The notes under the pieces are model-generated. The model was not told where the DNA came from. It saw only the letters and a list, made by a program, of their open reading frames with translations, and searched no databases. The position numbers were made by a program, and so were the translations under genes. This document shows positions 10,752 to 23,625 of a stretch of 64,000 nucleotides of DNA, piece by piece. Position 1 is the stretch's first letter. Every line of letters starts with the position of its first letter. Origin of the DNA: Euphorbia lathyris (lineage: Eukaryota; Streptophyta; Magnoliopsida; Malpighiales; Euphorbiaceae); NCBI RefSeq assembly GCF_963576675.1, contig NC_088916.1, forward strand, positions 77,207,501 to 77,271,500. The letters run 5' to 3'.

Positions 10752-13700
10752 ATGTGGTACATTGACAGCGCATGCTCGAGGCATATGACTGGTGATGAAG
10801 CTCAGTTCATCACACTTATGCGTAAACGAGGTGGAAGCGTAAGTTTCGGAGACAACAAAAAGGGTAAGATAGTAGGGTCAGGAACCGTTGGTGGTAATCC
10901 TACTATTGAGTCAGTCTCCCTAGTTAGTGGAATTAAATATAACTTACTGAGCGTAGCTCAGCTATGTGACAATGGCAGAAAAGTTATATTTGATAACACT
11001 GGATGTAAAATACTCGAGGGAAAAACAAATGAATTAATTTTAACTGCCCCTCGTGTTGATAATGTCTTTATGCTGAATTTGGAAAAGAAATTTTCAAAAA
11101 ATGTATGCTTAGTGTCAAGGGAAGAAAATTCCTAGCTATGGCACATGAGACTTGGCCATGTAAGCATGGACCTCCTAGCCAAATTAGCAAGAAAGCAATT
11201 AGTTGAGGGACTGCCAGAACTTAAGTTCGAAAAGGATCAATTATGCAATGCTTGTTAGTATGGAAAACAAACTAAAAAATCTTTTCACAGTAAAAACATT
11301 GTCTCAACTAAGCGTCCACTCGAGTTGCTACACTTGGATCTCTTCGGACCAGTCCAGCCGCTGAGCTTGGGTGGTAGGAGATTTTCCTTGGTCATTGTAG
11401 ATGACTTTTCTCGGTACACTTGGATCATCTTGCTGAGTAGCAAGGATGAAACCTTTGAGACATTTTCAACATTAGTAAGAAAACTTGAAAATGATAAAGA
11501 CCTAAAGTTAGCTCACATCCGAAGTGATAATGGTGGAGAATTCAAAAACCAACAGTTTGTTGAATTCTGTGAAGCCAGCAGCATTGACCATAATTTTTCT
11601 GCTCCTAGAACGCCTCGACAGAATGGGGTAGTTGAGAGGAAAAACAGAACCTTAGTTGAAATAGCCAGGACAATGCTGAGTGAGAATAGGCTTCCAAAGT
11701 ACTTTTGGGGAGAAGCTGTCAACACAGCTTGCTACATACTTAATAGGGCTCTAGTTAGACCCATATTAAAGAAGACTCCCTACGAACTTTGGGAAGGAAG
11801 AAAACCCAACATTGGATAGTTTCGTGCCTTCGGCTGTAAATGTTTCATTCTAAATACTAAAGACAGCCTTGCTAAGTTTGATTCAAAAGCTGATGAAGCT
11901 ATCTTTTTAGGCTACTCAACAAACAGCAAAGCATATAGAGTTTTCAATAAACGAACTCAGGTCTTAGAAGAGTCTGTACACGTTGAGTTTGATGAAACTA
12001 ACCCTGCAGGAAAAGACAAGCAGCTGACTGAGGATGATCCATACTCAGCACCTGCTGACCAAGAAACAGCCGCTGAGTCACTACCTCAAGGGCTGCCCAA
12101 AGGTAAAAGCGAAACTCAAATTGTCTTCACTGACCAATCTATACCTGCAGAGATTGTTGAAACACAACCAGGTCAAGACATCACTCTACCAAAGGAGATC
12201 AGAATACCAAGAGGACACTCAGAGAGTGCTATTCTTGATACTGCTGAAAACGCCCTGATGACCAGAAATCAACTCAGGAGATACCTCAGCAATGTAGCAT
12301 TCGTCTCAGTTCTGGAACCAAAGAACTTCTCTGAAGCTGAGCACGATGAGTTCTGGATGGGTGCAATGCAAGAAGAACTTGATCAGTTCAAGAGAAATGA
12401 AGTATGGGACTTAGTGCCAAACCCAAGAAGCCAGAAGACCATAGGAACAAGATGGGTCTTCCGCAACAAGCTAGATGAACAAGGGAACGTAGTCAGGAAC
12501 AAAGCAAGACTTGTAGCTCAGGGCTATAGTCAGCAAGAAGGTATTGACTACGGTGAGACCTTTGCCCCAGTGGCAAGGCTAGAGGCTATAAGAATTTTAT
12601 GTGCATATGCTAGTTACATGAACTTTAAGTTATTTCAAATAGATGTTAAGAGTGCATTCCTTAATGGAGTTATAAACGAGGAAGTCTATGTTAATCAGCC
12701 TCCAGGGTTTGAGGATCCCAAGTTCCCAAAAACCACGTTTATAAGCTCAAAAAGGCTCTGTATGGTCTCAAGTAAGCACCACGTGCTTGGTATGAGAGGA
12801 TGACCAGTTTCCTGCTGACTAGAAATTATGTCAGAGGTAAAGCTGATACAACCTTATTCATTAAGAGGAAGGGTAAAGATACCCTACTGGCCCAGATATA
12901 TGTTGATGACATTATTTTTGGTGCCACTAATGAGTCCATGTGCAAGGAATTTAGTAAGCAGATGCAGACTGGGTTTGAAATGTCAATGATGGGAGAACTC
13001 AACTTCTTCCTTGGACTTCAAATCAAATAAGGGAAAAATGACATCTTCATCAGTCAAACCAAGTATGCTAAGGAGATATTGAAGAAGTATGAACTTGAGA
13101 ACTGCAAGTCAATATCTACCCCAATTGGCACTGACACTGTCCTCTGCGCTGACGAAAATGGTAAGTCAGTAGACAGCAAATTGTACCGAGGTATAATTGG
13201 CTCTCTACTCTACTTAACTGCTAGTAGGCCGGACATTCAGTTCTCAGTATGTTATTGTGCTAGATATCAATCTAGCCCTAAAGAATCTCATTACATAGCT
13301 GTAAAAAGAATCCTTAGATATTTGCAAGGCTTAGTGAATGCAAGTTTATGGTATCCCAATACTTATGATTTCACACTCATTGGATACACTGACGCTGACT
13401 ACGGACGAGACAAGCTTGAACGAAAAAGCACCTCAGGAGGATGTCATTTCCTTGGGAGCTATCTTATGTCTTGGTTCAGTAAGAAGCAGTCGTCAGTAGC
13501 CCTGTCAACCACTGAAGCTGAGTACATTGCTGCTAGAAGATGTGTTGCTCAAGTCCTCTGTATTAAGCAACAGCTGGAAGATTATGGTGTTCAGACTAAA
13601 ACAATTGAAGTCAAATGTGACAACAAGAGTGCCATTGACCTATCAAAGAACCCAATCCAGCACAGCAGGATGAAGCACGTCAGCATAAGACATCACTTCA

Positions 13701-13846
13701 TTAGAGACCATGTACTCAAGGGAGAAATCAAGCTGACCTACGTCCCAACGGATGAGCAGCTTGCTGATATCTTCACAAAGCCACTGGCTCGAGAGCAATT
13801 TAACATACTAAGGGAAGCCATCAGTATGTCTAATCCTCTTCAATAA
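10752..13846 (+). pseudogene. Sirevirus 'a' pol (PR-IN-RT-RNase H), decayed
   Basis: Domains appear in copia order. The protease has MWYIDSACSRHMTG (DSA where DSG is usual). The integrase has an HHCC region from about 11140, a catalytic core with HLDLFGPVQP, SDNGGEF and NGVVERKNRT, and a GKNDKQL-type tail. RT has [28 protein letters not shown] and YVDD (about 12900). RNase H has TDADYGRD, STTEAEY and the final ADIFTKPL. Lesions: stops near 11133, 11256, 11817, 12773 and 13028 and a 2-base insertion near 12731. The protease frame is -1 relative to gag and is preceded by a stop at 10746, an arrangement shared with the b copy. The element cannot make a full polyprotein. Confidence 0.9.
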
Positions 13847-14027
13847 AATTCTATGTTTAAATTAAACGTTGAGTGATTACCATGCTGAGTGACTCGTGCT
13901 AAATTAGTAACTATTGCATGCTGAGTATAACATGATATGAAATCCCCCATGCTGAGTAAATGTACACACTGAGTGATTATCTTAAGCTGAGTTACTAAGC
14001 ACACGAATAATTATTCTACGTAAAACT

Positions 14028-15363
14028 TGTTGAAACACCTTTCCACATGATTTTGATTTGACAAAATTATTTATGTGAATGATAAAAATATTCTAACACA
14101 TTAAATTTAAATGCTTTGATTTATTCACACTAATGTGTTTGTTCAATGTTGAGTTAATTGATTTATAAGACATTGAGATAAAAAGCCTAAAGGCCCATAA
14201 GAGCAAGTCAAGCCCAAGTCAACAGATCAAGACCTCACGGCCCAGGAAGACAAAACGCAGTCGTTCCAAGCAAAGCGCTAGCTCAGCGTGAAAAAGGATC
14301 GAGAAGCCTTCTATCAATTGCTTCAAGATGAAGCTGCTGAGTCAAACGACAAGAAGTACAAGTCAGCGGCAGAACAGAACAAACGTAGAGACAAAGTATT
14401 TCTACTTTGGGTAAAGCTCAGAGGACGCAGTAAGCTGTCTGGAAGACTTTACTATAAATGTCGAAACATTCTGTTCATCTGACGAAAAGCTGCTGAGCAC
14501 TGGCGTAGACAGAAGATACAAGAATCTCATTGGCCAACGACACTGAGCACGTCTAGAATGATAGCGATAGGAAGCCGTTAGCCTCCAACGGTTATTTCAA
14601 AATTCGAAATCACCGGTGCTTGAAGTGTCACTATAAATAGGCCTTTCAAATGCTTCATTCGATGCAGATCTTCAATCAAGTCGAAACGCTGACCAAATTC
14701 ATACTTGAAGTTCTGTGAGAAAAGCAAAGCAAACCTTACACCAATTCCAATCTTTGTGTAAAAGTCTAGAGTGAATTCATTCATCTAAAGTGTCTTAGCA
14801 ATTGTAGTTTAGGACAAACACTTATCATTTCTAGAAGAATAGAAAGGAGAAGCTGAGTACTCGGTTATAGTACTCAGCGGTAGGTATAGGAGTGAGTAGA
14901 GGAATAGAGGAAGGTCCTCTTGTATACTCAACTTCTATTGTAAAAGGTTTCGTGCTCTACCTTTAAAGAGCACAGTAGAGGATTCAAAAAGCTCGGAACG
15001 AGTTCCGGGGACTGGACGTAGGCGGAGAGGCCAAACCAGGATATGTCTGCTGAGTAACATATTTCTAACCTTTAAACTCCTTTATATATTGCTTGCTATT
15101 AAAACTGATTAAGTAACGAACTCACGCTGAGTTGAGTGCACTAAGAAGCTGAGTTCAGGAATAGACTTAAGTGCTATCTCCTGACTCAAGGAAAGAAGCA
15201 GACTTAGTCACCAGTTGACTAAGCTTATGTCTTAAATCTACTTAGCGCCGCTGTGTAAACCTTTTCTCAAAGAAAAGATGTCAGCCTTAACGGACAAAAT
15301 TTTAAATAGTTCATATCCCCCCCCCCTTTGGAACTAACCTTGTCACGTTATACTGGACCAACA
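14028..15363 (+). mobile_element. Sirevirus 'b' 5' LTR (LTR-2)
   Basis: The LTR is 1,336 bp, TGTTGAAACACC to ACTGGACCAACA, and is nearly identical to LTR-3. The TATA box TATAAATAGG is at about 14632-14641. A CG-rich block near 14990-15045 (CGAGTTCCGGGGACTGG) fits the CpG-rich Sirevirus LTR style. Left of it, 'a' sequence stops about 180 bp after the pol stop codon. There is no PPT, so this LTR did not originate as the 3' LTR of 'a'. Confidence 0.9.
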
Positions 15364-15365
15364 AG

Positions 15366-15377
15366 TGGTATCAGAGC
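15366..15377 (+). promoter_or_regulatory. Primer-binding site of Sirevirus 'b'
   Basis: TGGTATCAGAGC, two bases after LTR-2; the copia initiator tRNA-Met PBS. Confidence 0.92.
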
Positions 15378-15425
15378 TTAAAAGCTCACTGAGCAAGATA
15401 TAACTATCTTGAGCTGATCCCCACA

Positions 15426-17178
15426 ATGGCTGAGAACAGCACTCGTTTCCTCCTAGGAAATCAGACAACTCAGATTCTCCCTGAGGGACTGTCCATTACT
15501 CGGCCTCCTCTGTTCTTCGGGTCTAACTACACCTTTTGGAAGAACAGAATGAAAAATTTCATTCAGGCAACAAATATGAGTGCATGGCTTTCTATAGTCC
15601 AAGGCCCATTTGTTCTTGTTGAAACTATTGACGGCCAAACGGTTGTTAAAGCTGAGACTAAGTGGACAGAGGATGACCTCAAGAAGCTACAAAATCATGC
15701 TTCGACTATAAACATGCTTCACTGTGCGTTAGATGCTGCAGAGTACAATAAGATTTCAGGTTGTGAGTCAGCGCAGGAGATCTGGAAGAAACTGGAGGTC
15801 ACCTACGAAGGAACCAACAAAGTTAAGGAGTCCAAGATGAACTAGCACATGAGGTTGTACGAGCTGTTTGAGATGAATGATGATGAAGGAATCTCTGAAA
15901 TGAACTCAAGGTTCACAAACATCATCAACGAGCTTAAAAGACTTGGCAAGATCTTTACTGAGGAAGAGCAAGTCAAGAAGATACTGAGGAGCCTTCCCAA
16001 AAGCTGGCAAGCCAAGAAAACTGCTGTTAAGGAAGCTCAAGACTTGACCACCTATAAGTATGATGAACTCATTGGAACTCATTGGATCTCTGCTGACCCA
16101 TGAGATCTCACTGAAGAAGTTTGAGGTGAAGGAGAAGTCTGAGGACAAGAAGCAAAAGTCTCTTGTCATGAAAGCTGACTCCACTGATGGGAGCTCAACA
16201 GATGATGAAGAGATGGCCATGTTCACTAGAAAAATGAAAAGGCTGTTCAGAAAGAATGATAAGTATTCAAAGAAGCCTTACAAGAAGTTTGACAAGTACA
16301 AAGCTGAGTCCAGCGACAGCAAGTACAAGAAGGATAGCTCAAAGCCAATCACATGCTTTGAATGTCATCAAACTGGCCATATCAAATCAAATTGTCCTAC
16401 CTTGAGGAAGGAAAATAAGAACAGCAAGAAGGCAATGGTGGCAACCTAGAGTGATAGTGATGAGTCATCATCATCAGGAGATGATACCACTGAGTCAGCA
16501 AAGATCTGCTTCATGGCAGATGAGCTTGCTGAGCCTTGTGTTTCTGAGCATGCTGACCCCTCCATTGCATCTGACGACGAGGCACACTCAACTGAGGTAA
16601 TATCACTACCCTTGCTCAGAAATGAAATGATAAATGCCCTGAGTGACCTCTACACACTTATCAAAAAGTGTAACAAGAAGGTTAGAGCACTCAGCAGGAG
16701 ATGTGACGAGATTGGAGAGGTCAAACTGAGTGACCTTCGATATCTTCTCCAAGACAACTCAACTTTGCATAGCAACGTAGAAACTATGCACAAGTTTGTC
16801 TCTAAGGTCCAATCAGATTCTAAGAAACTGAGAAAGGATGTCACATCTATTCAGAATCAACTCAAGGTTCCGAATAAAAGAAATATTTCTCTGAACACTC
16901 AGTACCGAAGTACTAGTCAGCAGAGATGGAATCCTCAGCGGAATGTCCAGTGTGACTTCTGTGGGAAGAATGGACACACCATAAAGGTGTGCTGGCATGC
17001 TTAGCACTGGGGTGTTGACCAGTCAGTGAGATATCCCAAACGGAAGGTCAGCTGTGACTTTTGTGGGAAAAATGGACACATTGTCCAAGTGTCTCGTCAT
17101 AAGATTAAATATGATGCTTTACCTGCTGAGCCTAATAAACAAGGACCCAAAAAGACTTGGGTACCTAAAGATAACTAG
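15426..17178 (+). pseudogene. Sirevirus 'b' gag, decayed
   Basis: It starts MAENSTRFLLGNQ 48 bp after the PBS and carries the full gag, including the stretch lost from 'a' at the inversion breakpoint. Zinc knuckles are CFECHQTGHIKSNC and CDFCGKNGHTIKVC; the third (CDFCGKNGHIVQVS) has lost its last Cys. Lesions: TAG at about 15843 (CAG in D), a 10-bp direct duplication (GGAACTCATT) at about 16070 causing a frameshift, TAG at about 16447 (TGG in 'a') and TAG at about 17002. Normal gag end is TAG 17176-17178, the same position as in 'a'. Confidence 0.9.
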
Positions 17179-17219
17179 TTATATTGCAGGTAAGCCTGAG
17201 GTGTGCTGAGAAGTAAAAA

Positions 17220-20200
17220 ATGTGGTACATTGACAGCGCATGCTCGAGGCATATGACGGGTGATGAAACTCAGTTCATCACATTTATGCGTAAACGAGGT
17301 GGAAGCGTAAGTTTCGGAGACAACAAAAAGGGTAAGATAGTAGGGTCAGGAACCATTGGTGGTAATCCTACTATTGAGTCAGTCTCCCTAGTCAGCGGAC
17401 TCAAATATAACTTACTCAGCGTAGCTCAGCTATGTGATAATGGGAGAAAAGTTATATTTGATGACACTGGATGTAAAATACTCGAGGGAAAAACAAATGA
17501 ATTGATTTTAACTGCCCCTCGTATTGACAATGTCTTTATGCTGAATTTGGAAAAGAAATTTTCAAAAAATGTATGCTTAGTGTCAAAGGAAGAAAATTCC
17601 TGGCTATGGCACAGGAGACTTGGTCATGTAAGCATGGACCTCCTGGCCAAATTAGCAAGAAATCAACTAGTTGAGGGACTGCCAGAACTTAAGTTCGAAA
17701 AGGATCAATTGTGATATGCTTGTCAGGCTGGAAAACAAACTAAAACGTCTTTTCATAGTAAAAACATTGTCTCAACCAAGCGTCCACTAGAGTTGCTACA
17801 CTTGGATCTCTTCGGTCCAGTCCAGCCGCTGAGCTTGAGTGGTAGAAGATTTTCCTTGGTCATTGTAGATGACTTTTCTCGGTACACTTGGATCATCTTG
17901 CTGAGTAGCAAGGATGAAACCTTTGAGACGTTTTCAACTTTAGTAAGAAAACTTGAAAATGATAAAGAAGTTAGCTCACATCCGAAGTGATAATGGTGGA
18001 GAATTTAAAAACCAACAGTTTGTTGAATTCTGTGAAGCCAACGGCATTGACCATAATTTCTCTGCTCCTAGAACGCCTCAACAGAATGGGGTTGTTGAAA
18101 GGAAAAACAGAACCCTGGTTGACATAGCCAGGACAATGCTGAGTGAGCATAGGCTTCCAAAGTACTTTTGGAGAGAAGCTGTCAACACAGCTTGCTACAT
18201 ACTTAATAGGGCTCTAGTTAGACCCATATTAAAGAAGACCCCCTACGAACTTTGGAAAGGACGAAAGCCCAACATTGGATACTTTCGTGCCTTCGGCTGT
18301 AAATGTTTTATTCTAAATACTAAAGACAGCCTTGCTAAGTTTGATTCAAAGGCTGATGAAGCTATCTTTTTAGGCTACTCAACAAACAGCAAAGCATACA
18401 GAGTTTTCAATAAACGAACTCAGGTCTTAGAAGAGTCAGTACACGTTGAGTTCGATGAAACTAACCCTGCAGGAAAAGACAAGCAACTAACTGAGGATGA
18501 TCCATACTCAGCACCCACTGACCAAAAAACAGCCGCTGAGTCACTACCTCAAGGGCTGACCAAAGGTAAAAGCGAAACTCAAATTGTTTTCACTGACCAA
18601 TCTACACCTGCAGAGATTGTTGAAACATAACCAGCTCAAGACATCAATCTACCAAAAGAGATCAGAATACCAAGAGGACACTTAGAGAGTGCCATTCTTT
18701 ATGCTGCTGAAAACACGCTGATGACAAAAAATCAACTCAGGAGATATCTCAGCAACATAGCATTCATCTCAGTTCAGGAACCAAAGAACTTCAATGAAGC
18801 TGAGCACGATGAGTTCTGGATGAGTGCAATGCAAGAAGAACTTGATCAGTTCAGAAGAAATGAAGTATGGGACTTAGTGCCAAAACCAAGAAGCCAGAAG
18901 ACCATAGGAACAAGATGGGTCTTCCGCAACAAGCTAGATGAACAAGGGAACGTGGTCAGGAACAAAGCAAGACTTGTAGCTCAGGGCTACAGTCAGCAAG
19001 AAGGTATTGACTACGATGAGACCTTCGCTCCAGTGGCAAGGCTAGAGGCTATAAGAATTTTATGTGCATATGCAAGTTATATGAACTTTAAATTATTTCA
19101 AATGGATGTTAAGAGTGCATTCCTTAATGGAGTTATAAACGAGGAAGTCTATGTTAATCAGCCTCCAGGGTTTGAGGATCCCAAGTTCCCAAACCACGTT
19201 TATAAACTCAAAAAGGCTCTGTATGGTCTCAAGCAAGCACCACGTGCTTGGTATGAGAGGCTGACCAGTTTCCTGCTGACTAGAAATTATGTCAGAGGTA
19301 AATCTGATACAACCTTATTCATTAAAAGGAAGGGTAAAGATACCCTACTGGCTCAGATATATGTTGATGACATTATTTTCGGTGCCACTAATGAGTCCAT
19401 GTGCAAGGAATTTAGTAAGCAGATGCAGACTGAGTTTGAAATGTCAATGATGGGAGAACTCAACTTCTTCCTTGGACTTCAAATCAAACAAGGGAAAAAT
19501 GGCATCTTCATCAGTCAAACCAAGTATGCTAAGGAGATATTGAAGAAGTATGAACTTGAGAACTGCAAGTCAATATCTACCCCAATGGGCACTGACACTG
19601 TCCTCTGCGCTGACGAAAATGGTAAGTCAGTAGACAGCAAATTGTACCGAGGTATAATTGGCTCTCTACTCTACTTAACTGCTAGTAGGCCGGACATTCA
19701 GTTCTCAGTATGTTATTGTGCTAGATATCAATCTAACCTTAAGGAATCTCATTACATAGCAGTAAAAAAGAATCGTTAGATATTTGCAAGGCTCAGTGAA
19801 TGCAGGATTATGGTATCCCAATACTCATGATTTCACACTCATTGGATACACTGATGCTGACTACGGATGAGACAAACTTGAACGAAAAAGCACCTCAGGA
19901 GGATGTCACTTCCTTGTGTCCTGGTTCAGTAAGAAGCAGGCGTCAGTAGCCCTGTCAACCACTGAAGCTGAGTACATTGCTGCTGGAAGCTGTGTTGCTC
20001 AAGTCCTATGGATTAAGCAACAGCTAGAAGATTATGGCGTTCAGACTAAAACAATTGAAGTCAAATGTGACAACAAGAGTGCCATTGACATATCAAAGAA
20101 CCCAATCCAGCACAGCATGATGAAGCACGTCAACATAAGACATCACTTCATCAGAGATCATGTACTCAAGGGAGAGATCAAGCTGACCTATGTCGCAACG

Positions 20201-20296
20201 GATGAGTAGCTTGCTGATATCTTCACAAAGCCACTGGCTCGTGAGCAATTCAACATACTTAGAAAAGCCATTGGTATGTTTAATACTCTTCAATAA
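17220..20296 (+). pseudogene. Sirevirus 'b' pol (PR-IN-RT-RNase H), decayed
   Basis: Same architecture as the 'a' pol: protease with DSACSRHMTG at the N-terminus; integrase with WLWHRRLGHVSMD, HLDLFGPVQP, SDNGGEF and NGVVERKNRT; a long RT frame 18721-19779 with KSAFLNG and YVDD; RNase H with STTEAEY. Lesions: TGA near 17712 in the HHCC Cys region, a 5-bp deletion near 17968, TAA near 18628, a +1 insertion near 19766, TGA near 19868, a 12-bp or longer deletion near 19915 and TAG near 20207. The RT core is the best-preserved part. Synonymous-looking differences from 'a' show two separate insertions rather than one duplicated copy. Confidence 0.9.
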
Positions 20297-20785
20297 ATTC
20301 CAAGTATAATATGTGATATATGAATGATGAATGAATTACCATGCTAAATGATTTGTGCTAAATCAATAACTATTACATGATGAGTAGATATACACGCTGA
20401 GTGGTTATCTTAAGCTGAGCTACTAAGCACACGAATAATTCCTTTGCGTAACACTGACTACTCAGAACTTTAAACGTTTGGAATCCTTAACACTGAGTAA
20501 AGATCCGTTGCAAAATTTAATGCGAAACACGCAAATTAAATAGCCACCTAGGATGACGTAAGCGCAATAATTAGAAAATACATGCGCCGAATGTGTCATA
20601 AATGCCAGAATCTTTGTCGATTGAGTATCTCGAGGTCAAATGGCCACCTCAACACTTCAGATCAACTCGACACCTCTATAATTAGTGGACTAATTCCCAC
20701 TCTTACCTCTTTATGCTTAGAAATTTCTGGTATTCAAATTCTCTCTTCTCTAAAATCCCAAACTTCTCAAATTTCTCTAAGGATC

Positions 20786-23625
20786 ATGTCTAAAGATTCT
20801 CAGAATGTCTCCGGTGTCGGTTACGACGACAACCGCTCCGATGAAAATCCTCCATCTCCTGCTCAGCAGGAATATAGCGAGACTCCCACCGAGTCTCAAG
20901 AAACTAGTCAGCGTGACCACTCTAAGGTCACTACATCGAGCAAGAAAACCAAGGCTGACCAAACTACCTCTTCGAAAGGGAAACAGAAGCAGGATAAGGC
21001 AAAGAAACCAGTGGAATGAACCTACTCTCTGGTTTACGAGAGTGTGAGAGGGTATAAGGTTGACCACTCTCGCTGGTTTTCGAAGGGATTTGTGGAAGCT
21101 GAGCAACCCTTCTATGAGTGGATCTCAAAGAACGGCTGGACCGAGCTGTTCTCGGTTCGAGAAGCCACCTATCCTGAGTTAGTGAAGGAGTTCTATGCTA
21201 ACCTCAGAGCTGCTGATGATGACTGAGACCACATGGTCACCAAGGTTAAAGGGAAAGATATCTTCATCAACCCCTCTTACCTTGCCTCACTGCTAAAACT
21301 GAAAAACGAAGGAGCAAAACTTCGCAAATCAGGTGACCAAGATAAAATTGAGTATTCCGCTGATTTTTGTAACCACCAACTCAGCGTCAAACTTTGAGCA
21401 GTGCTTCATCTGGCACATGCTGACCTATAAGACGATCAACATGCCAGTTTTTATAATCGGTGGGTTTCAGAGAAGTACTGGAACCCTTAGGTTAGGCTCC
21501 ATTATCACTAGAATCCTCAAAGATCATCGGGTGAGCTTGGTTGAGGAAATCCACACCTGGGGTACAGAAATTACTGCGGCTGCATTGTTTGGCTTATTCT
21601 ATGATCAACCAATTGTGCCCAAGAAAGGAAAAGGGGTCGCTGTTCAGGAAACCGAAGGGATGCAAACCAGAAAAAGGGAAGAAGGGAAAGCAAGTTCAAG
21701 CTGACAAATAGGACAGAAAGAGAAAAGCTGTTCAGACCTCTTCAAAAGATGCTGGTTCTCCATCGAAGAAGGTTCGGTTTGTGTCCAGAGGAACAAAGCC
21801 TCAAGCTGCACAAGGTCAGGCTGAGCCTAAGTCAGCAGAAAACCTCAAAAGGCAAGATGAGCCTGAGGAAGAAGAAGAAACAGAGGACACTCCTGATGAG
21901 CAACCACTTAGAAAGAAGAAGAAGGTTTCTTCTGGGTTAAGTCCCATTGACGTACCCCCACTTGGAGTCGTTATCTCTGAAGACTCTAATTTTGTGAGAA
22001 GTCAGGGCATTGTTCTTGAGAAAAATTCCACTGACCAATATCAAGAAGAATTGGGTGGTCAGTTTGATGCTGAGAAGACAGTGGATGCTGAGCAACATGA
22101 GATAGCGGATGTTGAGCAACATGAACCAATCAACACTGAGCTTGTTGACGAAGAAGCTGAGCCAACAGCAAATGATCATGCTGATCAAGGGGCACCTTCA
22201 CCTACTGACTCAATTGAGTCCATTCCTGCTGACCCCTCTCCTCAAAAGACTAACAGATTAAGGAGACTGAAAAAGAAGGCACATAAATCCCCTGTCATTG
22301 ATCTTATGGGTGACTCTCCACTGCGGGATCCGATCACTGACCTTTCAGATATGCAGTTTAAGTTCTTCTCAAATCCCACTGAGTCTCCACCAGAGCAACA
22401 GGAAAAGCAAGCCTCTTTTTCTCAGCCTAAGGAACATGCCGACTCAATTGCTCCTCTAAGCCAAGGTGATACTGAGCAAGTGCTCGAAGTTCCTGCTCCT
22501 CAACATGTTGAGCTAGCTAAGGAAATACCTGCTCAAGTCAGTGCTGAAACACCTCAACCTCCTCAAACCAGTCAGCTTCAGCCTGACTCTAAGCAAGTAG
22601 ATAATTCTTCCGATCATTCTCTTCCACAACCACAAATGCAGATTATCAACCAGTCAGCTCCTGCTGGCAATCTAAACTCAAGTCCAGCCGCTGATCATGC
22701 TGGCACTTTAAATAATGAACTGAACCAAACACCTCCTCCATCCAGTTCCACTCATATACCGGCATTTGGGCCACACATTGATGGATCCTACAACTACTTA
22801 CACGCAACTGAGTCTGGTCGAAGAATCATTGACTCAGCTCAAGCTTTGCCCCAGGACCTTCATCAAACCAATGCCGAAGCCGCTGGGTCAGTTCCTGTTG
22901 AGCCAACTCAACTTTCGTCTGTCACTCAGCTTCTCACAGAAATCAAAGGTCTTAAGGATCTTCTGAGTGTCATGACTTCACTCCAGTCTCAACAGCCCAA
23001 GCAGGAATCGATAACAAAGCTGGCCGAACTCCAGCTGACAATGGTCAACCACATGAACTCTCTTCAGGGTCAACTTCACACCCTGTCAGCTGCGAACTCT
23101 ATGTATGCAACTTCTGCTGAAGTTCAACAACTTTTCACCCAGCTTCACTCTGAGCAAGCCAGAACCAATGAGCAACTCTCTTCCTCCTCCCAATGCTCCA
23201 TTGAGCAAATCAGTGAGGATGTCCGTCTACTCAACTTGAGTAAAGAAGAGATGGAAACTGACCAACTTAAGACGAATGAAATTCTGAAGTACTCTCGAGT
23301 CACTTTCAACCATGTGCGCCACTCGAATGTTCAATGTCAGTATTATGATTCGGCTTTGCTAAAGATGTTTCATCAAGCTTATGCCATACTGACTAACACT
23401 ATCCACTGGGTTGGGAAGTCTCAAGAATACATCTTGAGTATGCTCAGTGCCTCGGCTATCAGGATTCCAAGTTCTGTTCTGGATGATGGTATTCCCATCT
23501 TTGACGGTCTCAATGAAAGCACTAAGAAGCTTAAGGCATATTCTGCTAGGTTAACTCGTGCTGCCATCGAAGACACCTTCATTCCTCCTCCACCTGATGC
23601 TGACAAAATGGGGGAGAAAGAATAA
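20786..23625 (+). pseudogene. Sirevirus 'b' third ORF (env-position ORF), broken
   Basis: Downstream of pol, where Sireviruses often carry an envelope-like ORF, a frame begins MSKDSQNVSGVGYDD and continues with lesions: TGA at 21017-21019, TGA at 21224-21226, then frameshifts into the long open stretch 21781-23625. The 21040-21330 part (WISKNGWTELFSVREATYP, then VKEFYANL and INPSYLASLL) resembles the 'putative plant transposon protein' domain (Pfam Transposase_32-like) by recall. The C-terminal 600 residues are Pro/Gln/Glu-rich and disordered, then predicted helical or coiled-coil (23000-23400). I see no clear signal peptide or transmembrane helix, so an envelope role is not supported. It is absent from 'a' and from D. 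Confidence 0.75.

Noticed and set aside
20582..20785. Upstream extension of the third-ORF frame from the ATG at 20582
   Set aside because: The added residues look like untranslated sequence; the start at 20786 better fits the acidic, Ser-rich N-terminus.
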